In this document: one piece after another, positions 43,223-52,220 of the stretch
Layout of the letters: each line of letters begins with the position of its first letter
How positions within the stretch are numbered: the stretch's first letter is position 1
Assembly: GCF_029379315.1 (NCBI RefSeq)
Contig: NZ_JAQYWQ010000007.1
Location: 56,332 to 120,331, forward strand
Origin: Nostoc sp. S13
GTDB lineage: Bacteria; Cyanobacteriota; Cyanobacteriia; Cyanobacteriales; Nostocaceae
DNA length: 64,000 nucleotides
Direction of reading: 5' to 3'
Position numbers and translations under genes: made by a program
The notes under the pieces: generated by a model
Databases searched by the model: none
What the model saw: the letters and a program-made list of their open reading frames with translations, nothing else
What the model was told of the DNA's origin: nothing

Positions 43223-45688
43223 ATGTATGAACTAGTTCAAGGTGTCTTCAACGGTGATGAAAAAACTGATATGCATCAGTTTATTTATGCGTTGAGTGCT
43301 TCAGGTAAGCGTTACTTCCTGAGAAATGAGATTTTGCAAGCTTTTGGCGACTACTGTCATCAATCCCAAAAGCCAGCCTATTTTTACTACTCTTCTTCTG
43401 TTGGCAAACTGATACATTACACTCACGAAATAATTCTTGAAGAGGAAAGTATTTGGTTCGTGATTCGGACTCGAATTGCTAATCAAGAAGTTTGGCAACT
43501 GACAGCCGACTTTAGCAAGTTCGAGCAGATGACACTTCAAGCGCTACTAGATGTGAGAGATCGCCTAGTCAACCGCTACCAAAACCACATCCTCGAAATC
43601 GACCTCCACCCCTTCTATGAGAGTTCCTTAAGAATCGACGATGCCAGAAATATCGGTCAAGGTTTAGCCTTTCTCAACCGTTACCTGTGTAATCAATTGT
43701 TGACTGACCCGGAATATTGGTTAGAAAAGTTATTTCAAGCATTACATGGGCAGCAATATGATGGTATTCCCCTGCTGTTGAGCGATCGCATTACCTCCAG
43801 TATTCACTTAGGCAAACAAATTAAGCAAGCGCTGAAATTCCTAAGTCAGCTTGAGCCTGATGAACCCTATGAAAAATTTAGCTTTGACTTCCGAGAACTA
43901 GGCTTTGAGCCGGGTTGGGGTAACACTGCGGCGCGAGTCAAGGGAACCCTAGAACTCCTCGACCGACTTATTTACTCCCCAGAACCTGGCATCTTAGAAA
44001 CATTTGTCGCCCGTGTCCCCGTTGTCTTTCGCGTCGTTCTCATTTCCATTCACGGTTGGGTGGGACAGGAAGATGTTTTGGGAAGAAATGAAACACTCGG
44101 TCAAGTTATCTATGTCCTCGAACAAGCTCGCAGCTTAGAAAACGAACTGCGTGAACAAATCAAACTCGCTGGTCTCGACCTGCTGGGCATTAAACCCCAT
44201 GTAATTATTCTCACTCGGCTAATCCCTAACTGTGAAGGGACATTTTGCAACCTGCGCTTAGAAAAAGTCCAAGATACTGAAAATGCTTGGATTTTGCGGG
44301 TTCCTTTTGGTGAATTCAATCCAGAAATCACCAACAATTGGATTTCTAAATTTGAGATTTGGCCTTATTTAGAACAATTTGCTCTAGATGCAGAAAAAGA
44401 ATTACTAGCTGAATTCCAGCGCAAACCTAATCTGCTTATTGGTAATTACAGCGACGGTAACTTAGTAGCCTTTCTCTTATCTCGCCGGATGAAAGTTACG
44501 CAGTGCAACATTGCCCATTCTTTGGAAAAGCCGAAATATCTATTTAGTAATTTATATTGGCAAGATTTAGAAGACCAATATCATTTCTCAGTACAATTCA
44601 CTGCCGATTTGATTAGCATGAATGCAGCCGAGTTCATCATCACATCGTCCTATCAAGAAATTGTCGGCACACCCGACACCATAGGTCAATATGAGTCGTA
44701 CAAGTGCTTTACGATGCCGCAGTTGTATCATGTAGTTGATGGCATTGATTTGTTTAGCCCTAAATTCAACTTAGTGCCGCCGGGAATAAATGAGAATATT
44801 TTCTTTCCCTATAGCCAAAAAGAAGAACGAGATTCTAACCTTCGCGCCCAAGTCCACGACCTACTTTTTAGCCGCGAAGACCCCGAAATATTTGGTAACA
44901 TAGATCACCATAACAAGCGACCAATCTTTGTGGTTGATACCATCACCTCAATCAATAATCTGACTGGTTTAGCTGAATGCTTTGGTAAAAGTCAAGCGTT
45001 GCAAGAGCGTTGTAACCTGATTCTCTTAAGTAGTAAACTGCATCCAGATGAAGCTATAAACCGAGACGAAGCAGAAGAAATTCAAAAACTATACGATATT
45101 ATTGATCAATATCATCTCAATGGCAAGATTCGCTGGCTGGGGATGCGTATCCCCAGCAATGAACTCGCCGAAGCCTACCGAGTAGTTGCAGATTCTCAAG
45201 GAATTTATATCCATTTTGCCCGCTTTGAATCCTTCGCACGGAGTATTTTAGAAGCGATGATTTCCGGCTTGCCTACTTTCGCTACTGAATTTGGCGGTTC
45301 TTTAGAAATTATCGAGAACGAAGAAAACGAGTTTAATGTTAATCCTACAGACTTAGAAGGCACAGCAAAGAAAATTTTAGACTTCCTTGAAAAATGCGAT
45401 ACTCATGCTCAATACTGGCAGGAAGTATCAGAACGGATGAGTCAGCGAATTCATCACAAATATAATTGGCATTTACATAGCAATCAATTACTACTGCTTG
45501 CTAAAATGTTTAGTTTTTGGAACTTTGTTGCTCCCGAAAATAACGAAGCCAGAGATCGGTACATGGAAGCCTTATTTCATCTCATTTATAAACCCAGAGC
45601 CGAAAAAATTTTGGAAAAGCATATGGGGGGTGAGGGAGTGGGGAGTGGGGAGTGCGGGATGAGGGGACAAGAGGACAAGGAGAATTAG
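43223..45688 (+). CDS. Sucrose-synthase-like GT4 glycosyltransferase (divergent)
   Basis: 821 residues with the whole sucrose-synthase architecture: an N-terminal regulatory part (about 1-265), then two GT-B domains. Family blocks are HGWVGQEDVLGR (277-288), GQVIYVLEQARSLE, HSLEKPKYLFSNLYW, DQYHFSVQFTADLISMN, TIGQYESYKCFTMPQLYHVV, and FESFARSILEAM with Glu669 and Glu677 of the ExxxxxxxE motif. However, the TGGQ glycine motif reads TLGQ, and the usual RLDRVKNLTG reads TITSINNLTG (573-582): the Arg and Lys that bind the nucleotide phosphates become Thr573 and Asn578. Normal sucrose cleavage is therefore doubtful. The last about 25 residues (MGGEGVGSGE onward) derive from intergenic repeat DNA. 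Followed 168 bases later by a GH65-PGM fusion. Confidence 0.85.
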   Translation: MYELVQGVFNGDEKTDMHQFIYALSASGKRYFLRNEILQAFGDYCHQSQKPAYFYYSSSVGKLIHYTHEIILEEESIWFVIRTRIANQEVWQLTADFSKFEQMTLQALLDVRDRLVNRYQNHILEIDLHPFYESSLRIDDARNIGQGLAFLNRYLCNQLLTDPEYWLEKLFQALHGQQYDGIPLLLSDRITSSIHLGKQIKQALKFLSQLEPDEPYEKFSFDFRELGFEPGWGNTAARVKGTLELLDRLIYSPEPGILETFVARVPVVFRVVLISIHGWVGQEDVLGRNETLGQVIYVLEQARSLENELREQIKLAGLDLLGIKPHVIILTRLIPNCEGTFCNLRLEKVQDTENAWILRVPFGEFNPEITNNWISKFEIWPYLEQFALDAEKELLAEFQRKPNLLIGNYSDGNLVAFLLSRRMKVTQCNIAHSLEKPKYLFSNLYWQDLEDQYHFSVQFTADLISMNAAEFIITSSYQEIVGTPDTIGQYESYKCFTMPQLYHVVDGIDLFSPKFNLVPPGINENIFFPYSQKEERDSNLRAQVHDLLFSREDPEIFGNIDHHNKRPIFVVDTITSINNLTGLAECFGKSQALQERCNLILLSSKLHPDEAINRDEAEEIQKLYDIIDQYHLNGKIRWLGMRIPSNELAEAYRVVADSQGIYIHFARFESFARSILEAMISGLPTFATEFGGSLEIIENEENEFNVNPTDLEGTAKKILDFLEKCDTHAQYWQEVSERMSQRIHHKYNWHLHSNQLLLLAKMFSFWNFVAPENNEARDRYMEALFHLIYKPRAEKILEKHMGGEGVGSGECGMRGQEDKEN

Positions 45689-45690
45689 AC

Positions 45691-45837
45691 ACTCCGTTCA
45701 TCCACCTCGGAACTCGGTTCATTCACCTCGGAACTCCGTTCATCCACCTCGGAACTCCGTTTATCCACCTCGGAACTCCGTTTATCCACCTCGGAACTCC
45801 GTTCATCTACCTCGGAACTCCGTTCATCCACCTCAAA
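45691..45837. repeat. Seven-unit 21-base minisatellite
   Basis: Seven tandem units of ACTCCGTTCATCCACCTCGGA with few changes, beginning two bases after the stop of the sucrose-synthase-like gene and ending 18 bases before the GH65-PGM start. Because 21 is a multiple of three, frames stay open across it on both strands (TPFIHLG repeated in one). A single degraded unit is seen at 58686-58706. Confidence 0.95.
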
Positions 45838-45855
45838 ATCCCGACTCCCTAATTT

Positions 45856-48800
45856 ATGGACACAAAAGGTCGTTCTCGCCATTTTATCTACACAGACTGG
45901 ATATTAATTGAAACCCAGTTTGACCCTGAGCAATTGCACTCTAAAGAAACCGTTTTTACAATCGGCAATGGATACCTGGGAACAAGAGGCAGTTTTGAGG
46001 AAGGTTATCCTCATGGCTCGCCAGCTACTTTTATCCACGGTGTCTACGATGATGTGCCGGTGGTGTACACTGAACTGGTAAATTGCCCTGACTGGCTACC
46101 CTTAGTGGTGATTGTGAATGGCGATCGCTTCCGTCTTGATCAAGGTGAGATATTGCGCTATGATCGGCAGCTTGATTTACGCTACGGACTTATCAGCCGT
46201 TCCTTGCGTTGGCGCTCTCCCAGTGGAAACACCATAGACATCAGCTTTGAACGCTTTGCTAGTCTTGCAGATCCCCATGTGTTGGCGCTACGCTGCCATT
46301 TAACGCCAGTAAATTTTGATGGGTTTATCGAAGTTCAAGCTAGTATTAATGGCTATCCAGAAAATCAGGGTTTGAATCACTGGGAAGGACTAGACCAGGG
46401 CAAGACTAATCAAGGAATCTGGTTGCAACGTTCCACCCGCAATTCCCAAATTGAACTCGGTATGGCGGCTAAGGTAAGAATATTAGGCACTGAAGCATCT
46501 TTACAAGTCAATACCGCACCTGGTTATCCGAGCTTGAGCACAACGTTCTTCGCGAAAGCGCAACAGACCGTAACTGTGGATAAATTAGTGACGGTTTTTA
46601 CCTCGCGGGAGACTGAAACACCAGTTTCAGCAGCTCAAGAAAAACTCGCGCACTTGTCAGACTACGCAACATTACTAAAAGCCAATGAACAGGCATGGCA
46701 TGAGGTTTGGCAGCAAAGTGACATCCTCATTGAAGGGGATAGCACAGCTGCGTTTGCTGTTCGCTACAATCTGTTTCAGCTGCTGATTGCTGCTCCAAAG
46801 CATGATGATAGGGTGAGCATTCCGGCGAAAACTCTTTCAGGGTTTGGCTATCGCGGTCATATCTTTTGGGATACAGAAATTTTTATGCAGCCCTTGTTTG
46901 TGTTTACCCAACCAGCGATCGCCCGCAACTTACTTAGTTACCGTTGGCATACTTTAGATGGAGCTAGACGCAAGGCAGCCCATTACGGCTATAAAGGGGC
47001 AATGTTTGCCTGGGAAAGTGCTGTTACCGGAGATGAAGTGACACCACGTTGGGCTATAGGCAGTGATTTTTATGGTGAAGACGTGCGGATTTGGTGCCGG
47101 GATCAGGAAATCCATATCAATGCAGATATCCCCTACGCTATTTGGAACTACTGGCAAGCTACTGGTGATGATGACTGGATGCAAAAGCGCGGTGCAGAGG
47201 TAATCTTGGATGCCGCTATCTTTTGGAGTAGCCGGGTAGAATTCAATCCTGAGCGCCAAAAGTATGAAATTCGGGGAGTGATTGGAGCGGATGAATACCA
47301 TGAATTTGTCCACAACAACGCCTTTACAAACCGCATGGCACAATGGCATTTAGAGAAAGCGATCGCAGTTTATGATTGGTTGGTTGACAATTTCCCCGAA
47401 CAAGCCAGCGAACTAGAACAGAAACTAAAGCTGACCTCAGAGGAGCGATCACACTGGCAAGATATCATCGCCAAAATATTATTTCTCTATGACCCATCAA
47501 CAGAACTAATTGAGCAGTTCGAGGGATTTTTCCAATTAGAAGATATTAACTTAGCAGACTATGAACCACGCGATCGCTCCATGCAACCGCTCTTGGGTAT
47601 TGAGAAAATCAACAAATGTCAAGTACTCAAGCAGCCAGATGTATTAATGCTCCTATATTTAATGCGAGAATCAGCAGATTTTCCCTACAACCAAAAAGCA
47701 TTGCAGACAAGCTGGGACTACTACGCACCCCGCACCGATATTACCTATGGTTCGTCCCTTGGCCCAGCAGTTGAAGCCATTTTAGCTTCAGATTTGGGCA
47801 AATTAACCGAAGCTTACGAACTGTTTATGCGGGCGTTAATGGTGGATCTTGAAGATAACCGAGGTAATACCAACGATGGAATTCACGGCGCTAGTGCTGG
47901 TGGCATTTGGCAAGCTGTAATTTTTGGGTTCGGCGGCATCCAACTAACCGAAAATGGCCCTGTAGCCAACCCCCACCTCCCCCCAGGCTGGACGCGCCTG
48001 AAGTTTAAACTGCACTGGCGCGGGAAATGGCACGACTTCGATCTGCATCAGGGACAAGTCGCCCAAGATATCACTCGTCAACTAGAATATCTCCAACTTT
48101 CCCTCTCCCCAAATCCCCCCTCATCTTCCTCTGCTTCCCCATTACCCCTTATCCCCAAAGCCCAATCCCCAATACTTGGACAAGGCTACTTCGACCCCGC
48201 TCAGTACAAGTCAGTACAAATGCCCAATCCCCCATACCCAATGCCCAACATCCAAGGATTCATCTTCGACCTAGATGGTGTGTTAACAGATACAGCAGAA
48301 CTTCACTATCTAGCTTGGAAAAAGCTAGCAGATGAAGAGGATATACCATTTAATCGTGAGTCTAACGACGCGCTGCGGGGTGTATCCCGTCGTGCTTCCC
48401 TAATGCTGATTCTTGGGGATAGACGGTATTCGGAAGCACAAATCCAGGAGATGATGGAGCGGAAAAATCGCTATTATCTGGAATTGCTCCAAAAGATGAC
48501 AGCCAAGGATTTGTTACCAGGTGCGATCGCCCTCTTGGATGAACTGCGCCAAGCTGGGATTAAGATTGGTATTGGTTCGGCTAGCAAAAATGCCCAGACA
48601 GTGATCGAGCGGTTGGGCATTGCTGATAAAGTAGATGCGATCGCTGACGGTTATAGTGTAGATCAACCTAAGCCAGCACCCGACCTATTTCTGTACGCAG
48701 CCAAGCAGTTAGGACTCGAACCAGGGCAATCTGTAGTTGTGGAAGATGCCGCAGCAGGTGTTGAGGCGGCTCTAGCTGCTGGTATGTGGGTAGTAGGACT

Positions 48801-48909
48801 TGGCCCGGCTGAACGAGTTGGAGCGGCTCATCTTGTTTTGCCCAGCCTAGAAGGCATCAAATGGGCAGATTTAAGAGCCAAATTAAGCAACATTGTCAGA
48901 CAAAAATAG
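45856..48909 (+). CDS. GH65 glycoside phosphorylase fused to beta-phosphoglucomutase
   Basis: 1017-residue bifunctional enzyme. The GH65 part (about 1-748) resembles maltose, trehalose or kojibiose phosphorylases. The general acid is Glu480 in GVIGADEYHEFVHNNAFTN, and the helical-barrel blocks FWDTEIFMQPLFVF and WHTLDGARRKAAHYGYKGAMFAWESA (in parts) are clear. Such enzymes phosphorolyse an alpha-glucoside with inversion, giving beta-glucose-1-phosphate. The HAD-type part (about 799-1017) is beta-phosphoglucomutase: nucleophile Asp805 and acid/base Asp807 in FDLDGVLTD, with GSASKNA and KPAPDLFL. It would convert that product to glucose-6-phosphate. Linker 750-798 is translated intergenic repeat DNA. 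Substrate specificity is not readable by eye. Confidence 0.93.
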   Translation: MDTKGRSRHFIYTDWILIETQFDPEQLHSKETVFTIGNGYLGTRGSFEEGYPHGSPATFIHGVYDDVPVVYTELVNCPDWLPLVVIVNGDRFRLDQGEILRYDRQLDLRYGLISRSLRWRSPSGNTIDISFERFASLADPHVLALRCHLTPVNFDGFIEVQASINGYPENQGLNHWEGLDQGKTNQGIWLQRSTRNSQIELGMAAKVRILGTEASLQVNTAPGYPSLSTTFFAKAQQTVTVDKLVTVFTSRETETPVSAAQEKLAHLSDYATLLKANEQAWHEVWQQSDILIEGDSTAAFAVRYNLFQLLIAAPKHDDRVSIPAKTLSGFGYRGHIFWDTEIFMQPLFVFTQPAIARNLLSYRWHTLDGARRKAAHYGYKGAMFAWESAVTGDEVTPRWAIGSDFYGEDVRIWCRDQEIHINADIPYAIWNYWQATGDDDWMQKRGAEVILDAAIFWSSRVEFNPERQKYEIRGVIGADEYHEFVHNNAFTNRMAQWHLEKAIAVYDWLVDNFPEQASELEQKLKLTSEERSHWQDIIAKILFLYDPSTELIEQFEGFFQLEDINLADYEPRDRSMQPLLGIEKINKCQVLKQPDVLMLLYLMRESADFPYNQKALQTSWDYYAPRTDITYGSSLGPAVEAILASDLGKLTEAYELFMRALMVDLEDNRGNTNDGIHGASAGGIWQAVIFGFGGIQLTENGPVANPHLPPGWTRLKFKLHWRGKWHDFDLHQGQVAQDITRQLEYLQLSLSPNPPSSSSASPLPLIPKAQSPILGQGYFDPAQYKSVQMPNPPYPMPNIQGFIFDLDGVLTDTAELHYLAWKKLADEEDIPFNRESNDALRGVSRRASLMLILGDRRYSEAQIQEMMERKNRYYLELLQKMTAKDLLPGAIALLDELRQAGIKIGIGSASKNAQTVIERLGIADKVDAIADGYSVDQPKPAPDLFLYAAKQLGLEPGQSVVVEDAAAGVEAALAAGMWVVGLGPAERVGAAHLVLPSLEGIKWADLRAKLSNIVRQK
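48103..48249 (+). other. Repeat-derived linker of the GH65-PGM fusion
   Basis: Codons 750-798 consist of C-rich runs (CCCCAAATCCCCCCTCATC), a CTTCGACCCCGCTCAGTACA segment and CCCAATG-type heptamers, all typical of the intergenic repeats in this window. They encode a Pro/Ser-rich linker (SPNPPSSSSASPLP, PNPPYPMPN). The two enzyme genes were probably separate and became fused when the repeat between them lost its stop codons. Confidence 0.85.
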
Positions 48910-49024
48910 TGAAGTAGCCACCACTGCAATATGCATATAGTATTAAACTCCAAAAGCTAAGATCATCCAAGTAGGGAATCTCAAATAAAACCCAACTTTA
49001 GATATCCAAATTAGGAGTAAGAGA

Positions 49025-50374
49025 GTGAATGTGGACGATTTAGCTTTACAGTTAGAGAATATGCGTAAGCGCGTCGCCCTTTTGCAACGCCAAAGTGAAC
49101 AGCAAAAAGCACAAAAAGATATTGAACTCCTCACCGCAGTATTCCAAGAAATCCACCTAGCTTTGGAAGAACTGCAAATAGCTAATGAAGACCTACAGGA
49201 ACAGAATGAAGAATTATTTAACACTCAACAGGATTTGGTGGCACAACGTCAACGCTACCAAGAACTGTTTGAAGAAGTACCAGACGCTTATTTGGTAACT
49301 GATACCAAAGGGGTAATTCAGGAAGCTAATTCTGCCGCCACTACCCTCCTAAACATTTCCAAGAGTTTCCTTTTAGGCGAACTCCTGGAGATTTATGTGC
49401 TTGAGAAAGAATTGGTTGCTTTTGATTTGAAACTGGCTAATCTGCGCGATCATGCCGAAATTCCAGACTGGAAAATCCAAGAGTGGGAAGTAAACCTGCG
49501 ACCACGTAATAGAACGCCGATTATTGCTGCCGTGAAGATGGTTGCTATCCGTAATCAATATAGTAAGTTAGTCGGTCTGCGCTGGCTATTCCGGGACATT
49601 AGCGAAAGCAAGCGAACCCAAGCCAAGCTGCAATGTGCAGAAGAGGCGATGCGACAAGCGCTTGCCAAAGAAAGGCAGTTTAGTGAACTTAAATCTCGTT
49701 TGCTCACCATCACCTCCCATGAGTTTCGCACCCCTTTGGCAACCATCCACTCTTCTGCGGAACTACTAGAACATTATCGCCATCTATGGAGCGACGAACG
49801 ACAAAATACCCACCTGCGTCGCATTCAAACATCAGTTATGCACATGACCCAGTTGTTAAATGATGTATTGATGCTGAGTCAGGATGAAACAGGCAAGTTA
49901 GAATTGAATCCAACACCCCTGAATCTGGTGGAATTTTGCCGCGATCTCTTAGAAGAATTACAACAGAGCGATCGCTCACAACATGCGATCGTTTTTAGCG
50001 GCGAGTGCCAATGCACATCAGCTAACTTAGACGCTAAACTACTGCGGCAAATTTTGAGTAATTTATTCTCGAATTGTCTAAAATACTCTCCCGTTGGCAG
50101 TATAATTAGATTTTCTGTCACCACTGCCAACGATCAAGCTATATTCCAGACTCAAGACTCTGGTATTGGCATTCCCCCTTCTGACATCGAACACATCTTT
50201 GAACCCTTTCATCGCGCCAGTAATGCCAGCAATATCTCAGGAATGGGATTGGGGATGTCCATCGTCAAGCAGGCTGTAGATTTACATCAGGGCGAGATTA
50301 TTGTCGAAAGTGCGATCAGTGCGGGAACTACCTTTACAGTCATTCTGCCATTTTCCAGAAATTTGCCTGTATAA
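49025..50374 (+). CDS. PAS-containing sensor histidine kinase
   Basis: 449 residues, no transmembrane segment, so a cytoplasmic sensor. An N-terminal coiled coil (about 5-80, Glu/Gln-rich) leads into a PAS domain (about 78-190). It continues into HisKA with the phospho-acceptor His232 in SHEFRTPLATIHSSAELL, and an HATPase_c domain (N box SNLFSNCLKYSP, G boxes DSGIGIPPSDIEHIFEPF and GMGLGMSIVKQAV). The start is a GTG at 49025 with AGGAG upstream; no ATG fits in frame. No response regulator gene is adjacent, so the partner is unknown. Confidence 0.92.
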   Translation: MNVDDLALQLENMRKRVALLQRQSEQQKAQKDIELLTAVFQEIHLALEELQIANEDLQEQNEELFNTQQDLVAQRQRYQELFEEVPDAYLVTDTKGVIQEANSAATTLLNISKSFLLGELLEIYVLEKELVAFDLKLANLRDHAEIPDWKIQEWEVNLRPRNRTPIIAAVKMVAIRNQYSKLVGLRWLFRDISESKRTQAKLQCAEEAMRQALAKERQFSELKSRLLTITSHEFRTPLATIHSSAELLEHYRHLWSDERQNTHLRRIQTSVMHMTQLLNDVLMLSQDETGKLELNPTPLNLVEFCRDLLEELQQSDRSQHAIVFSGECQCTSANLDAKLLRQILSNLFSNCLKYSPVGSIIRFSVTTANDQAIFQTQDSGIGIPPSDIEHIFEPFHRASNASNISGMGLGMSIVKQAVDLHQGEIIVESAISAGTTFTVILPFSRNLPV

Positions 50375-50626
50375 CGACTTCCACTAAGAATTTTGCTGCC
50401 CTCCAATTCGATAGTCCAAAGTTGCAGAATAATAAAGTCGAAAATAATTAATCATTTTTTTTTATTGAATTAAAAAGGAAATATAATTGCTTTTATGCAT
50501 TAAGGTCTTTAAAGTAAAGTTAACCGGTCAACAATAAGTTGATTGTAAAGTTTTTCTTAACAGTAGCTTAGGGAAACGAACTCAAAGACTTTTTATCTTT
50601 AAATGTGAGTTGAAAATATTACGCCT

Positions 50627-51064
50627 GTGGTAATCTCTAACAAATCAGAATACGCACTTCTAGCCCTGTTAGAGTTGGCAGCCTGCTACCCTAAGGGTGA
50701 AGCCCTGCAAATTCGAGAGATAGCGGCATTGCAAGACATACCAAACCGTTATTTGGAACAACTCCTAGCAACATTAAGGCGTGGAGGTTTAATTAACAGT
50801 ATACGCGGAGCCAAAGGTGGCTATGTTCTGGCACGAGACCCCCAGAAGATTACAGTATTGGATGCTTTTAGCTGCATGGAAGGGTCAGATATTGTTGTCT
50901 CTACTTGTGAGCCGACTCCCAACACGGTAGAAGGTGAGCTAATTCAGGAAGTCTGGCAGGAAGCACGTCAGGCTGCCAACTCCGTTTTGGAAAAATATAC
51001 ACTGCAAGACCTTTGTGAACGAAGAGCAATCCGAAAACAGAAGGAACTCATGTATTACATTTAG
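50627..51064 (+). CDS. Rrf2-family transcriptional regulator
   Basis: 145-residue winged-helix regulator: SEYALLALLELA opens the family fold, IREIAALQDIPNRYLEQLL is the recognition helix region, and INSIRGAKGGYVLARDP is the wing. Only two Cys (CMEGSDIVVSTC) lie in the segment that carries three cluster-binding Cys in IscR/NsrR, so an Fe-S cluster of the IscR type is uncertain. The start is taken at the GTG at 50627. It lies upstream of the DUF167 gene by 34 bases and may be co-transcribed with it. Confidence 0.92.
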   Translation: MVISNKSEYALLALLELAACYPKGEALQIREIAALQDIPNRYLEQLLATLRRGGLINSIRGAKGGYVLARDPQKITVLDAFSCMEGSDIVVSTCEPTPNTVEGELIQEVWQEARQAANSVLEKYTLQDLCERRAIRKQKELMYYI

Positions 51065-51098
51065 GTAAGAGTCTTTTTGTTTTTAGTATGAATAGGTT

Positions 51099-51326
51099 AT
51101 GCAAAAAAAAGTTAAGGTTAAACCTAATTCAAAACACCAAAAGATTGAAGAACAACCTGATGGCAGTCTGACTGTGTATTTAAAATCGCCCCCAGTCGAT
51201 GGTAAGGCGAATGAAGAGTTAATTAAACTACTAGCAGATAAATTTGATCTAAACAAATCTCATATCAGAATTAAGTCAGGTTTGTCCGCCCGGCAAAAGT
51301 TGATAGAAATTGATACAGATATCTAG
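51099..51326 (+). CDS. DUF167 (UPF0235/YggU) family protein
   Basis: 75 residues of the YggU family, with [30 protein letters not shown] and [14 protein letters not shown], the conserved blocks of this small alpha/beta protein. The function in bacteria is unknown. It follows the Rrf2 regulator closely on the same strand. The family assignment is secure. Confidence 0.93.
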   Translation: MQKKVKVKPNSKHQKIEEQPDGSLTVYLKSPPVDGKANEELIKLLADKFDLNKSHIRIKSGLSARQKLIEIDTDI

Positions 51327-51411
51327 TAGAATGTGGCCCAAATAAACCAACGATTTCAAATTAATAAAACGCTTACACTGTATTCATTTTGGCTTTGGAA
51401 TTAGGAATTGT

Positions 51412-52023
51412 TTAAGCTTGTGTAATACTGATATACCTGGGTTGAGCTTTGACGAGTTCTATCCAAGCTTGGATAGCAGGAAATTGTGCTAAATCGAACC
51501 CACCTTCATCAGCTACATGAGTGTAAGCAAATAAGGCAATATCAGCAATCGTGTAACGCTCTGCCACAAAAAAAGTGTGAGAACTTAAGTGTTTTTCCAT
51601 CAAGTTAAGTGCTGCATAACCTGATTCACGTTTTTGCTTGATAGCTTCACTATATTCTTCAGTTTTATCTAAAATAGAAATCCAAAATCTTAATGTAGCA
51701 ATAAAAGGTTCATGGCTATACTGTTCAAAGCATAACCATTGCAGCACCTGCGATCGTAAAAATCGGTCATAGGGTAAAAATTCTGTGCATTCACTCAGAT
51801 ACACCAATATGGCATTTGATTCTGCCAAGTATTTCCCTGGCTTAATTTCCAGAAGAGGTATCTTACCGTTAGGATTTTTACTTAAAAATTCTGGTGTTCG
51901 AGTCTCCCCTTTCAAGATGTTAAGCTCTACCCTCTCAAAAGGTATACCTAGTTGTGTCAATAAAAGACGTATCTTATAACCATTACCAGAAGGTAAAAAA
52001 TCGTACAAACGCAGTAGTTCCAT
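51412..52023 (-). CDS. Glutathione S-transferase family protein
   Basis: 203 residues. N-terminal thioredoxin-like domain (about 1-78): LRLYDFLPSGNGYKIRLLL contains the active-site Ser/Asn region, followed by NPNGKIPLLEI and ESNAILVYLSE, which holds the glutathione-binding Glu-Ser pair. The C-terminal helical domain (about 85-200) has YTIADIALFAYTHVADEGGF with the N-capping Asp. It probably conjugates or reduces hydrophobic electrophiles in the cytoplasm; the substrate is unknown. Convergent with the DUF167 gene. Confidence 0.93.
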   Translation of the reverse strand: MELLRLYDFLPSGNGYKIRLLLTQLGIPFERVELNILKGETRTPEFLSKNPNGKIPLLEIKPGKYLAESNAILVYLSECTEFLPYDRFLRSQVLQWLCFEQYSHEPFIATLRFWISILDKTEEYSEAIKQKRESGYAALNLMEKHLSSHTFFVAERYTIADIALFAYTHVADEGGFDLAQFPAIQAWIELVKAQPRYISITQA

Positions 52024-52220
52024 GCTAAAATCCAGTTAGGAATATGTTGATAAGTGAAGGTTCAAAATACAATATTTTACCAAAATATTTTGCCAAAACC
52101 GGATAATTGTTTTGATATTTGGCTTCTGAGTACTAGATAAAATTATTCAAGAAAATCAAAAAAGTATTATTTATTTCTAGATTGAGATGTTTAATTTAGT
52201 CAGTGGTCGAGAATAAAAGT

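Noticed and set aside
45652..45852. Frame encoding TPFIHLG repeats as a coding gene
   Set aside because: It is the translated minisatellite; no start signal and open equally on the other strand.
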